A stretch of DNA of 64,000 nucleotides from Lewinellaceae bacterium (lineage in GTDB: Bacteria; Bacteroidota; Bacteroidia; Chitinophagales; Saprospiraceae), in the NCBI GenBank assembly GCA_020636135.1, contig JACJYK010000004.1:66266-130265 (forward strand). The letters run 5' to 3'. Position numbers and translations under genes: made by a program. Below the pieces are notes generated by a model. That model searched no databases. It saw nothing but the letters and a program-made list of their open reading frames with translations, and was not told the origin of the DNA. Of this stretch, positions 26,478-35,456 are shown piece after piece (the first letter of the stretch is position 1; every line of letters starts with the position of its first letter).

Positions 26478-27799
26478 CAATACAGTTTTGTCAGGTCCTG
26501 AGCGCCTACCATGGCCAGAAAGGACCGGGCACACATGGCCTGGTCTTCATAATTAAGGTCGTGTACGGTGAGTCGCAAATGGGGAAAACGGTTCCTGTAC
26601 TCCTCTTCGATGGCTTCAAGTGATTTGCGAACATTTTTCTTATCCAGCTTTCCATTCTGCAAGTATCGGGGCGGGAAGCCAAGATCGCGAAAATAGGATT
26701 CCTCCCGGATGCGGTAATACAATCGAAACAGATCACGGTCGGGTTCGGGCAGTGCATAATTAAAAAAACAATAGCCTACCAGGTAATCACAAATGGCCAG
26801 TGAAATCTCGGGAAAATCATTTTCCATGTACCAATTGATGTTGCTGAATTCCGACTGGATCAATTCCTGGATCTGCTGATGATTGACCGGAGTGGTAATG
26901 CCAAAGGTCGATTTGGTGAGGTATAATTGCTGGTCAAATTCCTCGCGGGAAATATGCTGCAAGACTTCAATTTCATGCCGGAGCTGCGTCACTTTCTGAT
27001 AGAGCGTCTCATTGTCCTTGGCGAAATAAAGCCGGTGCATTTTTTCAAATGCCTCCATCAGTGTCCCCTGTGGTACCAGCAGGTAGTCCAGTTTGTAACA
27101 CAGCGCCAGAAGCAGATAGCCTATGGAAGCAGGATACTGCATGTAGTTTATCCTGGCAGAATCGAGAAAGGTAAGGGTGGAATGGATCTGATGCTGGAAA
27201 TACTTGTACTTATGCTCCAGTTCGTCCATTGTTAAAGCAACCGTATGACCGGTATTGACCGGATCCAGATCCCTGAACTCGGAGATCAGCAGGTCATCCT
27301 GCTTGTCGGCATGAACGGCCAGTTCTTTCAGGGCATAATACAATTTGTAAGGAGAGGCATCAACCAGTGCGGTGTCGAAAACCAGGGTAATGTAGTTCTT
27401 GTCATCCAGAGTAAACCGGGAATACTTCAGGGCAAAATTTTGCTCGATAAGCCGGCGCAGGAAACCGATATTCATATCCTGGGAAAACGCTATCCTGCTC
27501 TCTGCCCGCACATGAGTGGAAGATGCACGTCCAAAAATCTGTTTGGATCCCTGAAAGAAGGAAAATTGCAGGGTATGATCCTCTATCCAGGATTTTGCAT
27601 TGTCCAGTCCGGGATCCCGCAGATAATCCATAAAATGCTGAATTGCATCCCAATACGATTCAGAATCATAGGCATCCAGCGCCCGGTCCCAGGAATTGTA
27701 TTGTCCTTCCTCCTTATACAGATCGGTATACCTTCCCAGACGCAGTGGTGGTTCGCCTGCCGCTTCCTTATGCTTGAATAATCGATCCCAAATATGCAT
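26477..27799 (-). CDS. Unknown protein translationally coupled to the HtrA-like protease
   Basis: This protein has 440 residues when started at the ATG at 27799 (MHIWDRLFKHKEAAGE); an earlier start at 27850 would remove nearly all the space before the divergent GSCFA gene. It is soluble and largely helical, with long amphipathic helices ('KYKYFQHQIHSTLTFLDSARINYM', 'EKMHRLYFAKDNETLYQKVTQLRHEI'), no signal peptide, and no motif I recognise. The TGATG overlap with the protease gene suggests that it is a partner, regulator or substrate adaptor of the protease. Function unknown; the pair is conserved-looking and core-like in base composition. Confidence 0.7.
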   Translation of the reverse strand: MHIWDRLFKHKEAAGEPPLRLGRYTDLYKEEGQYNSWDRALDAYDSESYWDAIQHFMDYLRDPGLDNAKSWIEDHTLQFSFFQGSKQIFGRASSTHVRAESRIAFSQDMNIGFLRRLIEQNFALKYSRFTLDDKNYITLVFDTALVDASPYKLYYALKELAVHADKQDDLLISEFRDLDPVNTGHTVALTMDELEHKYKYFQHQIHSTLTFLDSARINYMQYPASIGYLLLALCYKLDYLLVPQGTLMEAFEKMHRLYFAKDNETLYQKVTQLRHEIEVLQHISREEFDQQLYLTKSTFGITTPVNHQQIQELIQSEFSNINWYMENDFPEISLAICDYLVGYCFFNYALPEPDRDLFRLYYRIREESYFRDLGFPPRYLQNGKLDKKNVRKSLEAIEEEYRNRFPHLRLTVHDLNYEDQAMCARSFLAMVGAQDLTKLY

Positions 27800-27855
27800 A
27801 TCAAATGATATGAAGCTCGCAAAATACAATAATTTTACTACCTCAAGCACCTCTC

Positions 27856-28803
27856 ATGCAGCTCCAGACACCCGTGCAGATTCCGCTCCCTGACTGGCAT
27901 TTTGGCCTGGGAGACCGGTTTCTTTGTATCGGTTCCTGTTTTGCGGAAAACCTGGCTAACCTGCTCTCACACCACCATCTGGACATCGGCCTGAACCCCT
28001 ATGGCATCACTTTTAATCCATTGTCTCTGGGCCAGCAATTAAGACGATTGCTTGCCGGGGAGGCTCCCCGCGAAGAAGCCCTGTTCAACCAGGACGGGCT
28101 CTTCCACCACTGGCAATACCATGGCCGTTTCAGCAGGGTATCCGGAGAACAAACCTTGCGTGGCATGGAGGAAGCATTTCGGGCAGGAAGGGATCGACTG
28201 ATGAATGCCAATAACCTGGTCCTGACCTGGGGCAGTGCTCATTACTACCTGTACAGGAAGGATAATCTGATCGTAAATAACTGCCACAAGGTTCCGGGTC
28301 ACCTGTTTTCAAGAAACCGGGCTTCGGTAGAACAGATCATTGAATTATGGGTGCCGCTGGTGGATGCTCTGCTCACAGAAAACCCACAACTGCGCATCAC
28401 CTTAACCGTATCACCGGTGCGATACCTGAGGGATGGATTGGTGGAAAGCAACCGCAGCAAAGCTGTCCTGCTACTTGCCGCCGAAGCGCTGACCAACACC
28501 TTTCCGGACCGGCTGTATTATTTCCCTGCTTACGAGATACAGATCGATACCTTACGCGACTACCGGTTTTATGACCGGGATATGGCTCATCCCACTTCTC
28601 AGGCCATCGAATATATCCTCGACCGGTTTTTGGAGACGATGCTCAGGCCGGAAGACCACCTGGACTGGCATAAGTTGAAAAATTTAATCCTTCAGCTGGA
28701 CCACCGCCCATTGCATCCGGATCTTCCCGGTCTACCGGATCGGATCCGCCAAATTGAAGAAGAATTGGGCCAACTCCTGACACAAATCGGGGTGGGTCAA
28801 TAA
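27856..28803 (+). CDS. GSCFA domain protein
   Basis: This 315-residue protein has the eponymous motif GSCFAENL near residue 28, followed by GLNPYGITFNP, as in the GSCFA family. These proteins resemble SGNH/GDSL-like hydrolases: the catalytic Ser-type motif (GSCF), a downstream G-x-N-like segment (WGSAHYY), and a D-x-x-H-x-like motif near the end (DMAHPT). They act on unknown ester or acyl substrates. No signal peptide is evident, so the protein is probably cytoplasmic. It is divergent from the unknown/protease pair (56 bp). The family is secure; the reaction is not known. Confidence 0.95.
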   Translation: MQLQTPVQIPLPDWHFGLGDRFLCIGSCFAENLANLLSHHHLDIGLNPYGITFNPLSLGQQLRRLLAGEAPREEALFNQDGLFHHWQYHGRFSRVSGEQTLRGMEEAFRAGRDRLMNANNLVLTWGSAHYYLYRKDNLIVNNCHKVPGHLFSRNRASVEQIIELWVPLVDALLTENPQLRITLTVSPVRYLRDGLVESNRSKAVLLLAAEALTNTFPDRLYYFPAYEIQIDTLRDYRFYDRDMAHPTSQAIEYILDRFLETMLRPEDHLDWHKLKNLILQLDHRPLHPDLPGLPDRIRQIEEELGQLLTQIGVGQ

Positions 28804-28811
28804 TTCCGGTC

Positions 28812-29258
28812 TTATTTCAACTTCAGGTCGTAATCGTAGGACACCTGATAAACGAAAGCATAGCCCGTCGCCGGATTGATATTCTTGAGAATGATGTCCA
28901 CCGTAAGAGTTTCATTTTCCTCTTTGCTGCTGGAATCAAAAGTGATCTTCAGGGTACCTTTTCCGCCCGGGGGAATGGGTTCTTCCGGATACGTATAGGT
29001 GGTACAGTCACAGGCAGAGACCAGATCGATCTGTATCGGCTCACTGCTGATGTTGGTGAAGTGGTATACGGTATCACGGGTCTCGCCTTTCACTACCGGT
29101 CCGAACGACACATGGGTATAATCAAAGCGCAGGATGTCAGTTGAAACAGGTTTTCCTGCCGTTGATTGCTGGGCAGATATGCACCCGACACCTGCGAGAG
29201 CTGCAAACATCATTAAGCCAAGCAGTCGGATCAAAGATGTGCGTGTTGATATTTTCAT
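28812..29258 (-). CDS. DUF1573 domain lipoprotein
   Basis: This 148-residue protein has a lipoprotein-like signal peptide (Cys near residue 26, AGVGC) and a DUF1573 Ig-like fold (about 43-140). The motif 'FDYTHVSFGPVVKGE', the CDCT cluster and the 'P-x-P-G-G-K-G-T-L-K-I-T-F' strand near the middle are the features recognised. DUF1573 proteins are common in Bacteroidota envelopes, but their function is unclear. It is convergent with the GSCFA gene and divergent from the amidohydrolase gene. Confidence 0.9.
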   Translation of the reverse strand: MKISTRTSLIRLLGLMMFAALAGVGCISAQQSTAGKPVSTDILRFDYTHVSFGPVVKGETRDTVYHFTNISSEPIQIDLVSACDCTTYTYPEEPIPPGGKGTLKITFDSSSKEENETLTVDIILKNINPATGYAFVYQVSYDYDLKLK

Positions 29259-29423
29259 TTCTTCAGAACGTGATAATGGTACCAGAAAGTGGAATTGCCG
29301 GGATAAAATTCGTTCTTTCTTCTTACCTGATGCCGGTAAATGGTGTTATTAAAATCTATTTAACATCCTAACTTGGCGGCTCATCCGGTGTAATATTCAT
29401 ATTGAATACCTCAAACAGGCAGC

Positions 29424-30602
29424 ATGGCAATCCAAAAATTAACTGCAACCTACCTTTGTCCGGGAGACCGCAAACCGCAAAAGGGACAGGTTCTGATCCT
29501 CAATGAGCAGGGCAGGATCCTGGCCATTGAACCCTCATCCGATCATGATCCCGCCAGCGTGAAGCACTACGAAGGTTTGCTTGCACCGGGATTCATCAAT
29601 GCGCACTGCCACCTGGAATTGTCGCATCTCAAAGGCAGGGTACCAACCGGTACCGGACTACTGCCCTTCCTGAAAGGCGTAGTGAGCTTGCGGGAAGTTG
29701 ATCCGGAGATTATCCAGGAAGCCATAGCCCGGGAAGATCAGGCCATGTATGATTCCGGTATACAGGCGGTAGGAGACATCTGCAATACAGCAGACACCGT
29801 TCCGGTGAAATCAGGTTCACCCATCGATTACTACTCATTTGTAGAGCTGTTTGATTTTATGCAGGATTCGCAGGCACAGTCGACTTACGACCGGGCCCGA
29901 CCGGTACTTGCCGGTCAGCGTTCGACACGGCATGCCGTCAGTGCGGTGCCGCATGCACCATACACTGTATCAGATACCCTTTATAAATTCATTCAGAAAG
30001 AGAATGACCGCGGCGCCACCATCAGCCTGCATAATCAGGAAACGCCCCATGAAGACGCGCTCTTCCTGAATGGTAGCGGTGGGTTCCCGGCATTCTTCCG
30101 CGACTTTGGCATCGATTTCAACTTTGACGCTCCGGGCACTTCTTCACTGGTTTATGCGAGGAAACGGCTGCACCCCGACCAACCCATTCTCCTGGTTCAC
30201 AATACACTCAGTTCTCCTGAGGATATCCGGGAGGCGATGGACTGGAATCCGTCTACCTTTTGGGTTACCTGTCCCAATGCCAACCTGTACATTGAAAACC
30301 GGATGCCCGACTACCGGAAATTCCAGGAAGCCGGGGCAACCCTGGCAATTGGCACCGATTCACTTACCTCCAACTGGCAGCTGTCCATCTTTGAAGAAAT
30401 GAAGACTATCCTGCGCTATCAGTCGTATCTGGCTTTTGAAGAAGTATTGCGATGGGCCACCTACCACGGCGCTCTGGCATTACAGATGGATGACCGCCTG
30501 GGTTCGTTTGAGGCAGGGAAGCAACCGGGAGTAATCTGGATCCAGACGAAACCTGCGCAACCATTTAACCTGGAAGGCGCACAGGTTCAGCGCGTTTTTT
30601 GA
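29424..30602 (+). CDS. Amidohydrolase family protein (chlorohydrolase/deaminase-like)
   Basis: This 392-residue protein has the cyclic amidohydrolase TIM-barrel signatures: H-C-H in NAHCHLELSHLKG (about residue 60), histidines in HNQE and HNTL, and the aspartate in IGTDSLTSN near the end. An N-terminal composite sheet segment is present (MAIQKLTATYLCPGD). Relatives include S-adenosylhomocysteine/methylthioadenosine deaminases, guanine deaminase and other C-N hydrolases; the substrate cannot be told. No signal peptide, so cytoplasmic. It ends just before a bidirectional terminator facing the DUF2911 gene. Confidence 0.92.
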   Translation: MAIQKLTATYLCPGDRKPQKGQVLILNEQGRILAIEPSSDHDPASVKHYEGLLAPGFINAHCHLELSHLKGRVPTGTGLLPFLKGVVSLREVDPEIIQEAIAREDQAMYDSGIQAVGDICNTADTVPVKSGSPIDYYSFVELFDFMQDSQAQSTYDRARPVLAGQRSTRHAVSAVPHAPYTVSDTLYKFIQKENDRGATISLHNQETPHEDALFLNGSGGFPAFFRDFGIDFNFDAPGTSSLVYARKRLHPDQPILLVHNTLSSPEDIREAMDWNPSTFWVTCPNANLYIENRMPDYRKFQEAGATLAIGTDSLTSNWQLSIFEEMKTILRYQSYLAFEEVLRWATYHGALALQMDDRLGSFEAGKQPGVIWIQTKPAQPFNLEGAQVQRVF

Positions 30603-30614
30603 GACCAAAATAAA

Positions 30615-30645
30615 AAGGCGCAATCCGGGATACGGGTCACGCCTT
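30615..30645. terminator. Bidirectional terminator between the amidohydrolase and DUF2911 genes
   Basis: The inverted repeat AAGGCG/CGCCTT encloses a second small stem (ATCCG...CGGGT region), with A-rich sequence on the left and AT-rich sequence on the right. It lies in the gap between two convergent genes and can serve both strands. Confidence 0.6.
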
Positions 30646-30667
30646 AAATATCTATTGCGAAATTAAA

Positions 30668-31531
30668 TCAGGGTTTGTCTTTCCAGGCATCAATGGCTTT
30701 GGAAATGCTTTCCTTAAATTCTCCAAAAAATTGATCGTTGGAAGCATTGCCTAATTCAAGGCTTTTCTCTGCGCTGGCTATCGCACCAGAAGTATCTCCT
30801 GCTTTACCCTGTACCTGAGCCAGGATCCAATAATTATAAAAGCCTTCCTTTAACCCTACCGACTCTTTGGCCCATTCCATGGCTTTATCCAGTTGTTCAC
30901 CGGCATCGGCCAGATACTGGGCACCTCGGGCATAGATCTGCCATTTATCATCGTCTTTTGCAGAGGTCAGCGCTTTCTCTACATTGGCAACTGCGAGATC
31001 AACGGTCTTTGCCTTTACGCGGATGTATATCCGTTTTTTCTCCCAGGCCAACCGGATGTAACCACTCTCCTGTGAAAACTCATTGATGGTGTAATTGAGC
31101 CACTCTTCATTGACCGAAGAACCTTTGACCTCAACATCGGTGGTGACAACATCTTTGGCTGCATCGAATCCATAGGCACCCCACAAGGTGGTATCGGAGT
31201 TAAAATGTGCAGTCCACTTATCACCTTCTTTAGGCGTAAGAAAGAAAGCATAAGTTCCGGCAGCGAGGTTCTCGCCTTCAATGCTTACATCCGTACCAAA
31301 GTGCATTAAAGTCGCTTCGTTGGCACCGGCACGCCACACCTCATTGTATGGCACCAGGGTACCCCACACATCCCGGTCGCGAACTGCCGGTGAAGAGTAG
31401 GCGATCTTAATATCAGTGACGCCAAGTACGTAAGAAACGCTGGCATGTGGGCTCTTTTGCGGCAACTGCTGGGCCTGCAGTGTACAAACAATAAATGATA
31501 ATGCAATTGTTAGTTGAAGCAATCTCTTCAT
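30668..31531 (-). CDS. DUF2911 domain secreted protein
   Basis: This 287-residue protein has a signal peptide (1-20, LQAQ cleavage) and a DUF2911 domain (about 25-170). Family hallmarks are 'SPHASVSYVLGVTDIKIAYSSPAVRDRDVWG', 'VWRAGANEATLMHFG' and 'AGTYAFFLTPKEGDKW'. The C-terminal part (about 195-287) is helical and TPR-like. DUF2911 proteins are widespread envelope proteins in Bacteroidota of unknown function. Family call is confident. Confidence 0.95.
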   Translation of the reverse strand: MKRLLQLTIALSFIVCTLQAQQLPQKSPHASVSYVLGVTDIKIAYSSPAVRDRDVWGTLVPYNEVWRAGANEATLMHFGTDVSIEGENLAAGTYAFFLTPKEGDKWTAHFNSDTTLWGAYGFDAAKDVVTTDVEVKGSSVNEEWLNYTINEFSQESGYIRLAWEKKRIYIRVKAKTVDLAVANVEKALTSAKDDDKWQIYARGAQYLADAGEQLDKAMEWAKESVGLKEGFYNYWILAQVQGKAGDTSGAIASAEKSLELGNASNDQFFGEFKESISKAIDAWKDKP

Positions 31532-31634
31532 AGTCAGTTAAATTTTTTCTGGATTAAAAAGTGCTGAAGATAAAACTTATCATCCCAAATGCCAAAAATG
31601 CAAAGTGCAGCCTGTGTTAACATGCTGATAGCGA

Positions 31635-32153
31635 TTAGCGGATCAATTTGAAGAACGTTTTACTCAGCCAGTTCGGATCGGATTCGATCAGGTTATCCAA
31701 TACAACATCGGCTTTTTGGGAAAACTGCCTCAATTCCTGTACCATACGGCAAAATTCGGAGCTTTTCTCACACACCCCCTGTACCTGGGCTACCTCCTGA
31801 AGGATATCCACCATCGGGTCCAGTTCTTTACGTTTTCGTTGGCGAATGATTTGCTTGAGGACGATCCAGATATCTTTTTCTGCGAGATAATATTCCTTCC
31901 GGTCTCCGGTGAGATGGGTCTTATAGATGATCTCCCAATCCAGCAAGGTCTTAAGATTCATGCTGGCATTGCCGCGTGAGATCGACAATTCCTGCATCAG
32001 ATCCTCGGTACACAATGGTTTGGCGGAGATAAGGAGTATGGCGTGAATTTGGCCCATGGTCCGGCTGATACCCCACTCGGTACCAAGCACTCCCCACCGC
32101 TCCACAAACAATGCCTTACCTTCCTTATAATCCATGCCACGTATTTTCTTCAT
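31635..32153 (-). CDS. GbsR/MarR-type transcriptional regulator
   Basis: This protein (172 residues from the ATG at 32153, MKKIRGMDYKEGK) has a winged helix-turn-helix core at about 30-100: 'WGISRTMGQIHAILLISAKPLCTEDLMQEL' and the recognition helix 'ISRGNASMNLKTLLDWEII'. A helical dimerisation C-terminus follows. This layout is that of the GbsR family, regulators first described for choline/glycine betaine genes. The next gene upstream on the same strand is gcvT, so it may respond to methylated amines or one-carbon metabolism, though this link is speculative. An in-frame start at 32171 also exists. Confidence 0.88.
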   Translation of the reverse strand: MKKIRGMDYKEGKALFVERWGVLGTEWGISRTMGQIHAILLISAKPLCTEDLMQELSISRGNASMNLKTLLDWEIIYKTHLTGDRKEYYLAEKDIWIVLKQIIRQRKRKELDPMVDILQEVAQVQGVCEKSSEFCRMVQELRQFSQKADVVLDNLIESDPNWLSKTFFKLIR

Positions 32154-32217
32154 TTTAAATACGCAGGTCAAAACAATTGTTTACAGAACCCTTATCTTTT
32201 TAACTGCCGGACGCGAA

Positions 32218-33327
32218 TCAATCGGTAAGAAAAGGCAATTTCGTTACCACTGCAGCAAGTAATTTACTGCCAGCCTGAACCTGAATTTCCGAGCCGGGTT
32301 GTGCCAATTCTGCCGGCACATAACCCATACCGATCGGTATTCCCAATGTTGGAGACATGGTACCCGAGGTGACCCGGCCTATCTCATTTCCTTCAGTGGA
32401 AAATAGCAGGTAATCGTGACGGGGAACCCTCCTGTCCTGCACCGTAAATCCGACCAATCTGCGGGATATACCCTGTTCTTTCAAAAACTCGATCTTCTCT
32501 TTGCCGACGAAAGCTCCTTTCTTGAGCTTCGTGATCCATCCCAAGCCAGCTTCCAGGGGTGAAGTAGTATCGTCAATATCGTTCCCGTAAAGGCAGTATC
32601 CCATCTCGAGGCGCAAGGTATCCCGGGCTCCTAACCCAACCGGCATGATGCCCTCGGATTTGCCCGCTTCCATAATTGCTTCCCACAACCGGATGGCGTG
32701 CTGATTATTAAAATAAAGTTCAAATCCTCCGGCGCCCGTATACCCCGTGGCCGAGACAATTACATTGTCAACCCCGGCAACCGGGCCTTTCGTAAAATGA
32801 TAATACTTCAGCTGGCTCAGGTCGACATCGGTCAGCGACTGAAGGATTTCAGCAGCTTTGGGGCCCTGCAATGCCAATAATGCGGACTGATCGGATATAT
32901 TGACGATCCGGGTATCAAATTGACCGGCGAACTGCTGGATGTTATCCCAGTCCTTATCAATATTGGCAGCATTGACCACCAGCATATAGGCCTGCTCACC
33001 TTCCGCGCACTGATCTTCATCGAGCCGGTAAACGAGCAGGTCATCGACGATTCCGCCGTCACGATTGGGCAGACAGGAATATTGCGCCTGGCCAATGGCC
33101 AGTTTGGAAACATCGTTGGAGGTTACGTATTGGATCAGGTCAAGAGCCTGTTTTCCTTTAACAATGAACTCGCCCATGTGGGAAACATCAAATAATCCGG
33201 CGCGTTCCCTGACTGCTTTATGTTCTTCCTGAATTCCGGCATAAGAAATAGGCATAAGGTAGCCGGCAAAAGGTGCCATTTTTGCGCCCAGCGCCTGGTG
33301 CAATTCTGTTAAAGGTGTCGTTTTCAT
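32218..33327 (-). CDS. gcvT: Aminomethyltransferase GcvT (glycine cleavage system T protein)
   Basis: This 369-residue protein is full length for GcvT. It catalyses release of ammonia from aminomethyl-lipoyl GcvH and transfers the one-carbon unit to tetrahydrofolate. Motifs visible: the N-terminal 'PLTELHQALGAKMAPFAGYLMP', 'FDVSHMGEF', the folate-binding region 'GYTGAGGFELYF', 'DTLRLEMGYCLYGNDI', and the C-terminal 'VTSGTMSPTLGIPIGMGYV'. It is preceded by a HEAT-cyclophilin protein (6 bp) in a leftward run. Other gcv genes (gcvH, gcvP) are not in the window. Confident call. Confidence 0.98.
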   Translation of the reverse strand: MKTTPLTELHQALGAKMAPFAGYLMPISYAGIQEEHKAVRERAGLFDVSHMGEFIVKGKQALDLIQYVTSNDVSKLAIGQAQYSCLPNRDGGIVDDLLVYRLDEDQCAEGEQAYMLVVNAANIDKDWDNIQQFAGQFDTRIVNISDQSALLALQGPKAAEILQSLTDVDLSQLKYYHFTKGPVAGVDNVIVSATGYTGAGGFELYFNNQHAIRLWEAIMEAGKSEGIMPVGLGARDTLRLEMGYCLYGNDIDDTTSPLEAGLGWITKLKKGAFVGKEKIEFLKEQGISRRLVGFTVQDRRVPRHDYLLFSTEGNEIGRVTSGTMSPTLGIPIGMGYVPAELAQPGSEIQVQAGSKLLAAVVTKLPFLTD

Positions 33328-33333
33328 GATCGG

Positions 33334-35340
33334 TTACTGTAAGCTGATTTTTTCGATCCGGTCTCCGGGCAAGATCGACTGAACGACATCCATACCGGAA
33401 ATGACCTTCGCAAAAATAGTATATTTTCCGTCCAGGTGCGGCGTGGGAGACAAGGTCACAAAGAATTGGCTGGATTCGGTATCTTTTCCGCTGGAGGCCA
33501 TCCCAACCAGACCTTCCTGGTTGTATTGCAAAGGCGCCAGCTCGCTATGCAGGAACACAGGCAATGAACCATAACCATCCCCGCGGGGGCAGCCGGTTTG
33601 TACCACAAAATTGGGTACCACCCGGTGAAATACCTTCCCATCGTAAAATCCCTGAATGATCAGCTCAATGATCCGGCTCACGGTGGCGGGAGCAGCTGCG
33701 GGGAAAAAACGTATGGCAAAGTTTCCGCGCACCGTTTGCACCACCACCTGAGCATTCTCATACTGTGACAGCAGGTTCCACTGAATCTCTGCATAATTCT
33801 GGATGGGTTCAGCCTTGTAGGCTTTGTTCTGCCTCTTGGCCAGGTTTCCACCCAAAGCATTGTAGGCATCGTGATCAAAGTCTATATCCAGGGATGCAAA
33901 CAGGGTCTCCATCTGGCTGACTTCATTGGTTGTCCAGAGGTTTTTGGTCTTGGGATCCACCAGGGCATCCGCAGCCAGCTGAATGGCAGCCGGGTCTCTG
34001 CGGTTCGCAGCCGTGATCAGTGCTGAGATCAGTTCTTTTTTGACCGATTCTCCACCACCGAATGCAGAATTGTAATGATTGTCCTTGAGCATGGCCACGA
34101 TCCCTTCCAGGGCTGCAGTGCGCACCGGAGCTTCCAGGTCATCAGCCCATTTAAGCAGTTCACGGTAGGATTTCAGATCATAGGACAATTCCTTGATCAT
34201 CAGCCCTTTGATGGTCGTGTTGCTCTCTTTGTTGATCATTTGGGTGAGGATCGAAGCCCGGTTGCTTCTGGCGATACCATAGGGATAGGGGATGTGCCGT
34301 AAGGCAGCACCGATGATTTTCGCTTTTACCAGGTCACGGTAGTCGCCATAGGCCAGGTTGGAAAGCATGGTCCGGTCGTTTTCATCAGCATGATCACTGA
34401 TCCATTGGGCAGCTGTCAGAGCGATGCTCTCATTGGCATCATTCAACTGATGCACGATGACATCCTGGGCCTGATTAAAGGAAAAATTACCCAGTGCCCG
34501 AATGGCATTGCACCGCAAACGGAAGTCCGGTTCCTGAGCAACCGCTTTCTTCAATGCTGCCAGAGCCTCTGGAGATTTGGACTTACCCGCCGCCAGCAGG
34601 AGGGGCATCCTCAAATAGGCATTCGTTTCGGTAGCCAGGGCTTCCAGCAATTCCGAAGAATAGACGGACAGGTCAATCGGATTGGCCCGCCCCAGATAAT
34701 GGGCTGCCAGGAGCCTAACCGAATAGGGATAAAGCGCGCTGGTTGCATATTTAACCATGGTAGCTGTTCCTGCCGGCTCGGGAATACTACGCAACATGTA
34801 CTGATAAATCGCCCGTGTCTGGCCTTCCAGCAATAGGGTGTCGGTCGGCTTGTAGGTTGCCACCGTACTGATGGGCTCAAGCAGCGAGGAATCACCAACC
34901 CGGCCGATTGCTTCGAGAATGGCCCGGTTAGCCAGATAAAACTGTCCGGTCGAATCGTACTGCTGGAATGCTTCCACCAGTGAGGCGGCAACCCCATCGT
35001 CACCACTCAGCCCCAGGCTATAAGCAGCTTGTGCCCGTACCACGGGTGAAGGGTCGGCAAGCAGCGGTGCCAGTGAATCGGTTTGGTATTGACCAGCCAT
35101 GGATCCGAGATCCAGTGCGGCCGCATAACGGTAGGTGGCATTGACATCATGCAGGTAGGGATAGATGAACTGGACCTGGCCGGATTGTTGCCAGTCAGCC
35201 AGATGCATGACCGTGGTGTCACTGAGTTGGTAATCCACCTCAAGGCCCAATTCGACTTGTTCCTGTTTAACGGCAGGCACGCATTGAGTTAAAAAGAGGA
35301 TACCCAGGATGAGGATACCTGCATTTCTGAATACGATCAT
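33334..35340 (-). CDS. Lipoprotein with HEAT repeats and a C-terminal cyclophilin (peptidyl-prolyl isomerase) domain
   Basis: This 668-residue protein starts with a lipobox signal peptide (LTQC, Cys about 20). Residues about 55-500 consist of HEAT/PBS-lyase-type helical repeats (for example DLGSMAGQYQTDSLAPLLAD, LPLLLAAGKSKSPEALAALK). Residues about 520-668 form a cyclophilin domain with the core FHRVVPNFVVQTG, and 'SSQFFVTLSPTPHLDGKYTIF' for substrate contact. Cyclophilins catalyse cis-trans proline isomerisation; the membrane lipidation and repeats suggest a periplasmic folding factor that docks clients on the HEAT solenoid. Complete and core-like. It follows PBP1A on the same strand. Confidence 0.93.
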   Translation of the reverse strand: MIVFRNAGILILGILFLTQCVPAVKQEQVELGLEVDYQLSDTTVMHLADWQQSGQVQFIYPYLHDVNATYRYAAALDLGSMAGQYQTDSLAPLLADPSPVVRAQAAYSLGLSGDDGVAASLVEAFQQYDSTGQFYLANRAILEAIGRVGDSSLLEPISTVATYKPTDTLLLEGQTRAIYQYMLRSIPEPAGTATMVKYATSALYPYSVRLLAAHYLGRANPIDLSVYSSELLEALATETNAYLRMPLLLAAGKSKSPEALAALKKAVAQEPDFRLRCNAIRALGNFSFNQAQDVIVHQLNDANESIALTAAQWISDHADENDRTMLSNLAYGDYRDLVKAKIIGAALRHIPYPYGIARSNRASILTQMINKESNTTIKGLMIKELSYDLKSYRELLKWADDLEAPVRTAALEGIVAMLKDNHYNSAFGGGESVKKELISALITAANRRDPAAIQLAADALVDPKTKNLWTTNEVSQMETLFASLDIDFDHDAYNALGGNLAKRQNKAYKAEPIQNYAEIQWNLLSQYENAQVVVQTVRGNFAIRFFPAAAPATVSRIIELIIQGFYDGKVFHRVVPNFVVQTGCPRGDGYGSLPVFLHSELAPLQYNQEGLVGMASSGKDTESSQFFVTLSPTPHLDGKYTIFAKVISGMDVVQSILPGDRIEKISLQ

Positions 35341-35422
35341 TTCATATCCTTGTTTGCAAAAAAATAGAATTTCTACGGGGGTCCTTAATCAGTCAATGCT
35401 TCAAGTTCCGGTTGGAAAGCCG

Positions 35423-35430
35423 CAAATTTA
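35423..35430 (-). promoter_or_regulatory. Candidate -7 box upstream of the HEAT-cyclophilin gene
   Basis: On the minus strand TAAATTTG matches the Bacteroidota -7 consensus exactly and lies about 83 bp before the start at 35340, inside the 116-bp gap after PBP1A. I do not see a good TTG at the matching -33 distance, so the promoter is tentative. It would allow the gene to be expressed apart from PBP1A. Confidence 0.4.
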
Positions 35431-35456
35431 GTGATTTTTATTGTTTACGAGGCAGT

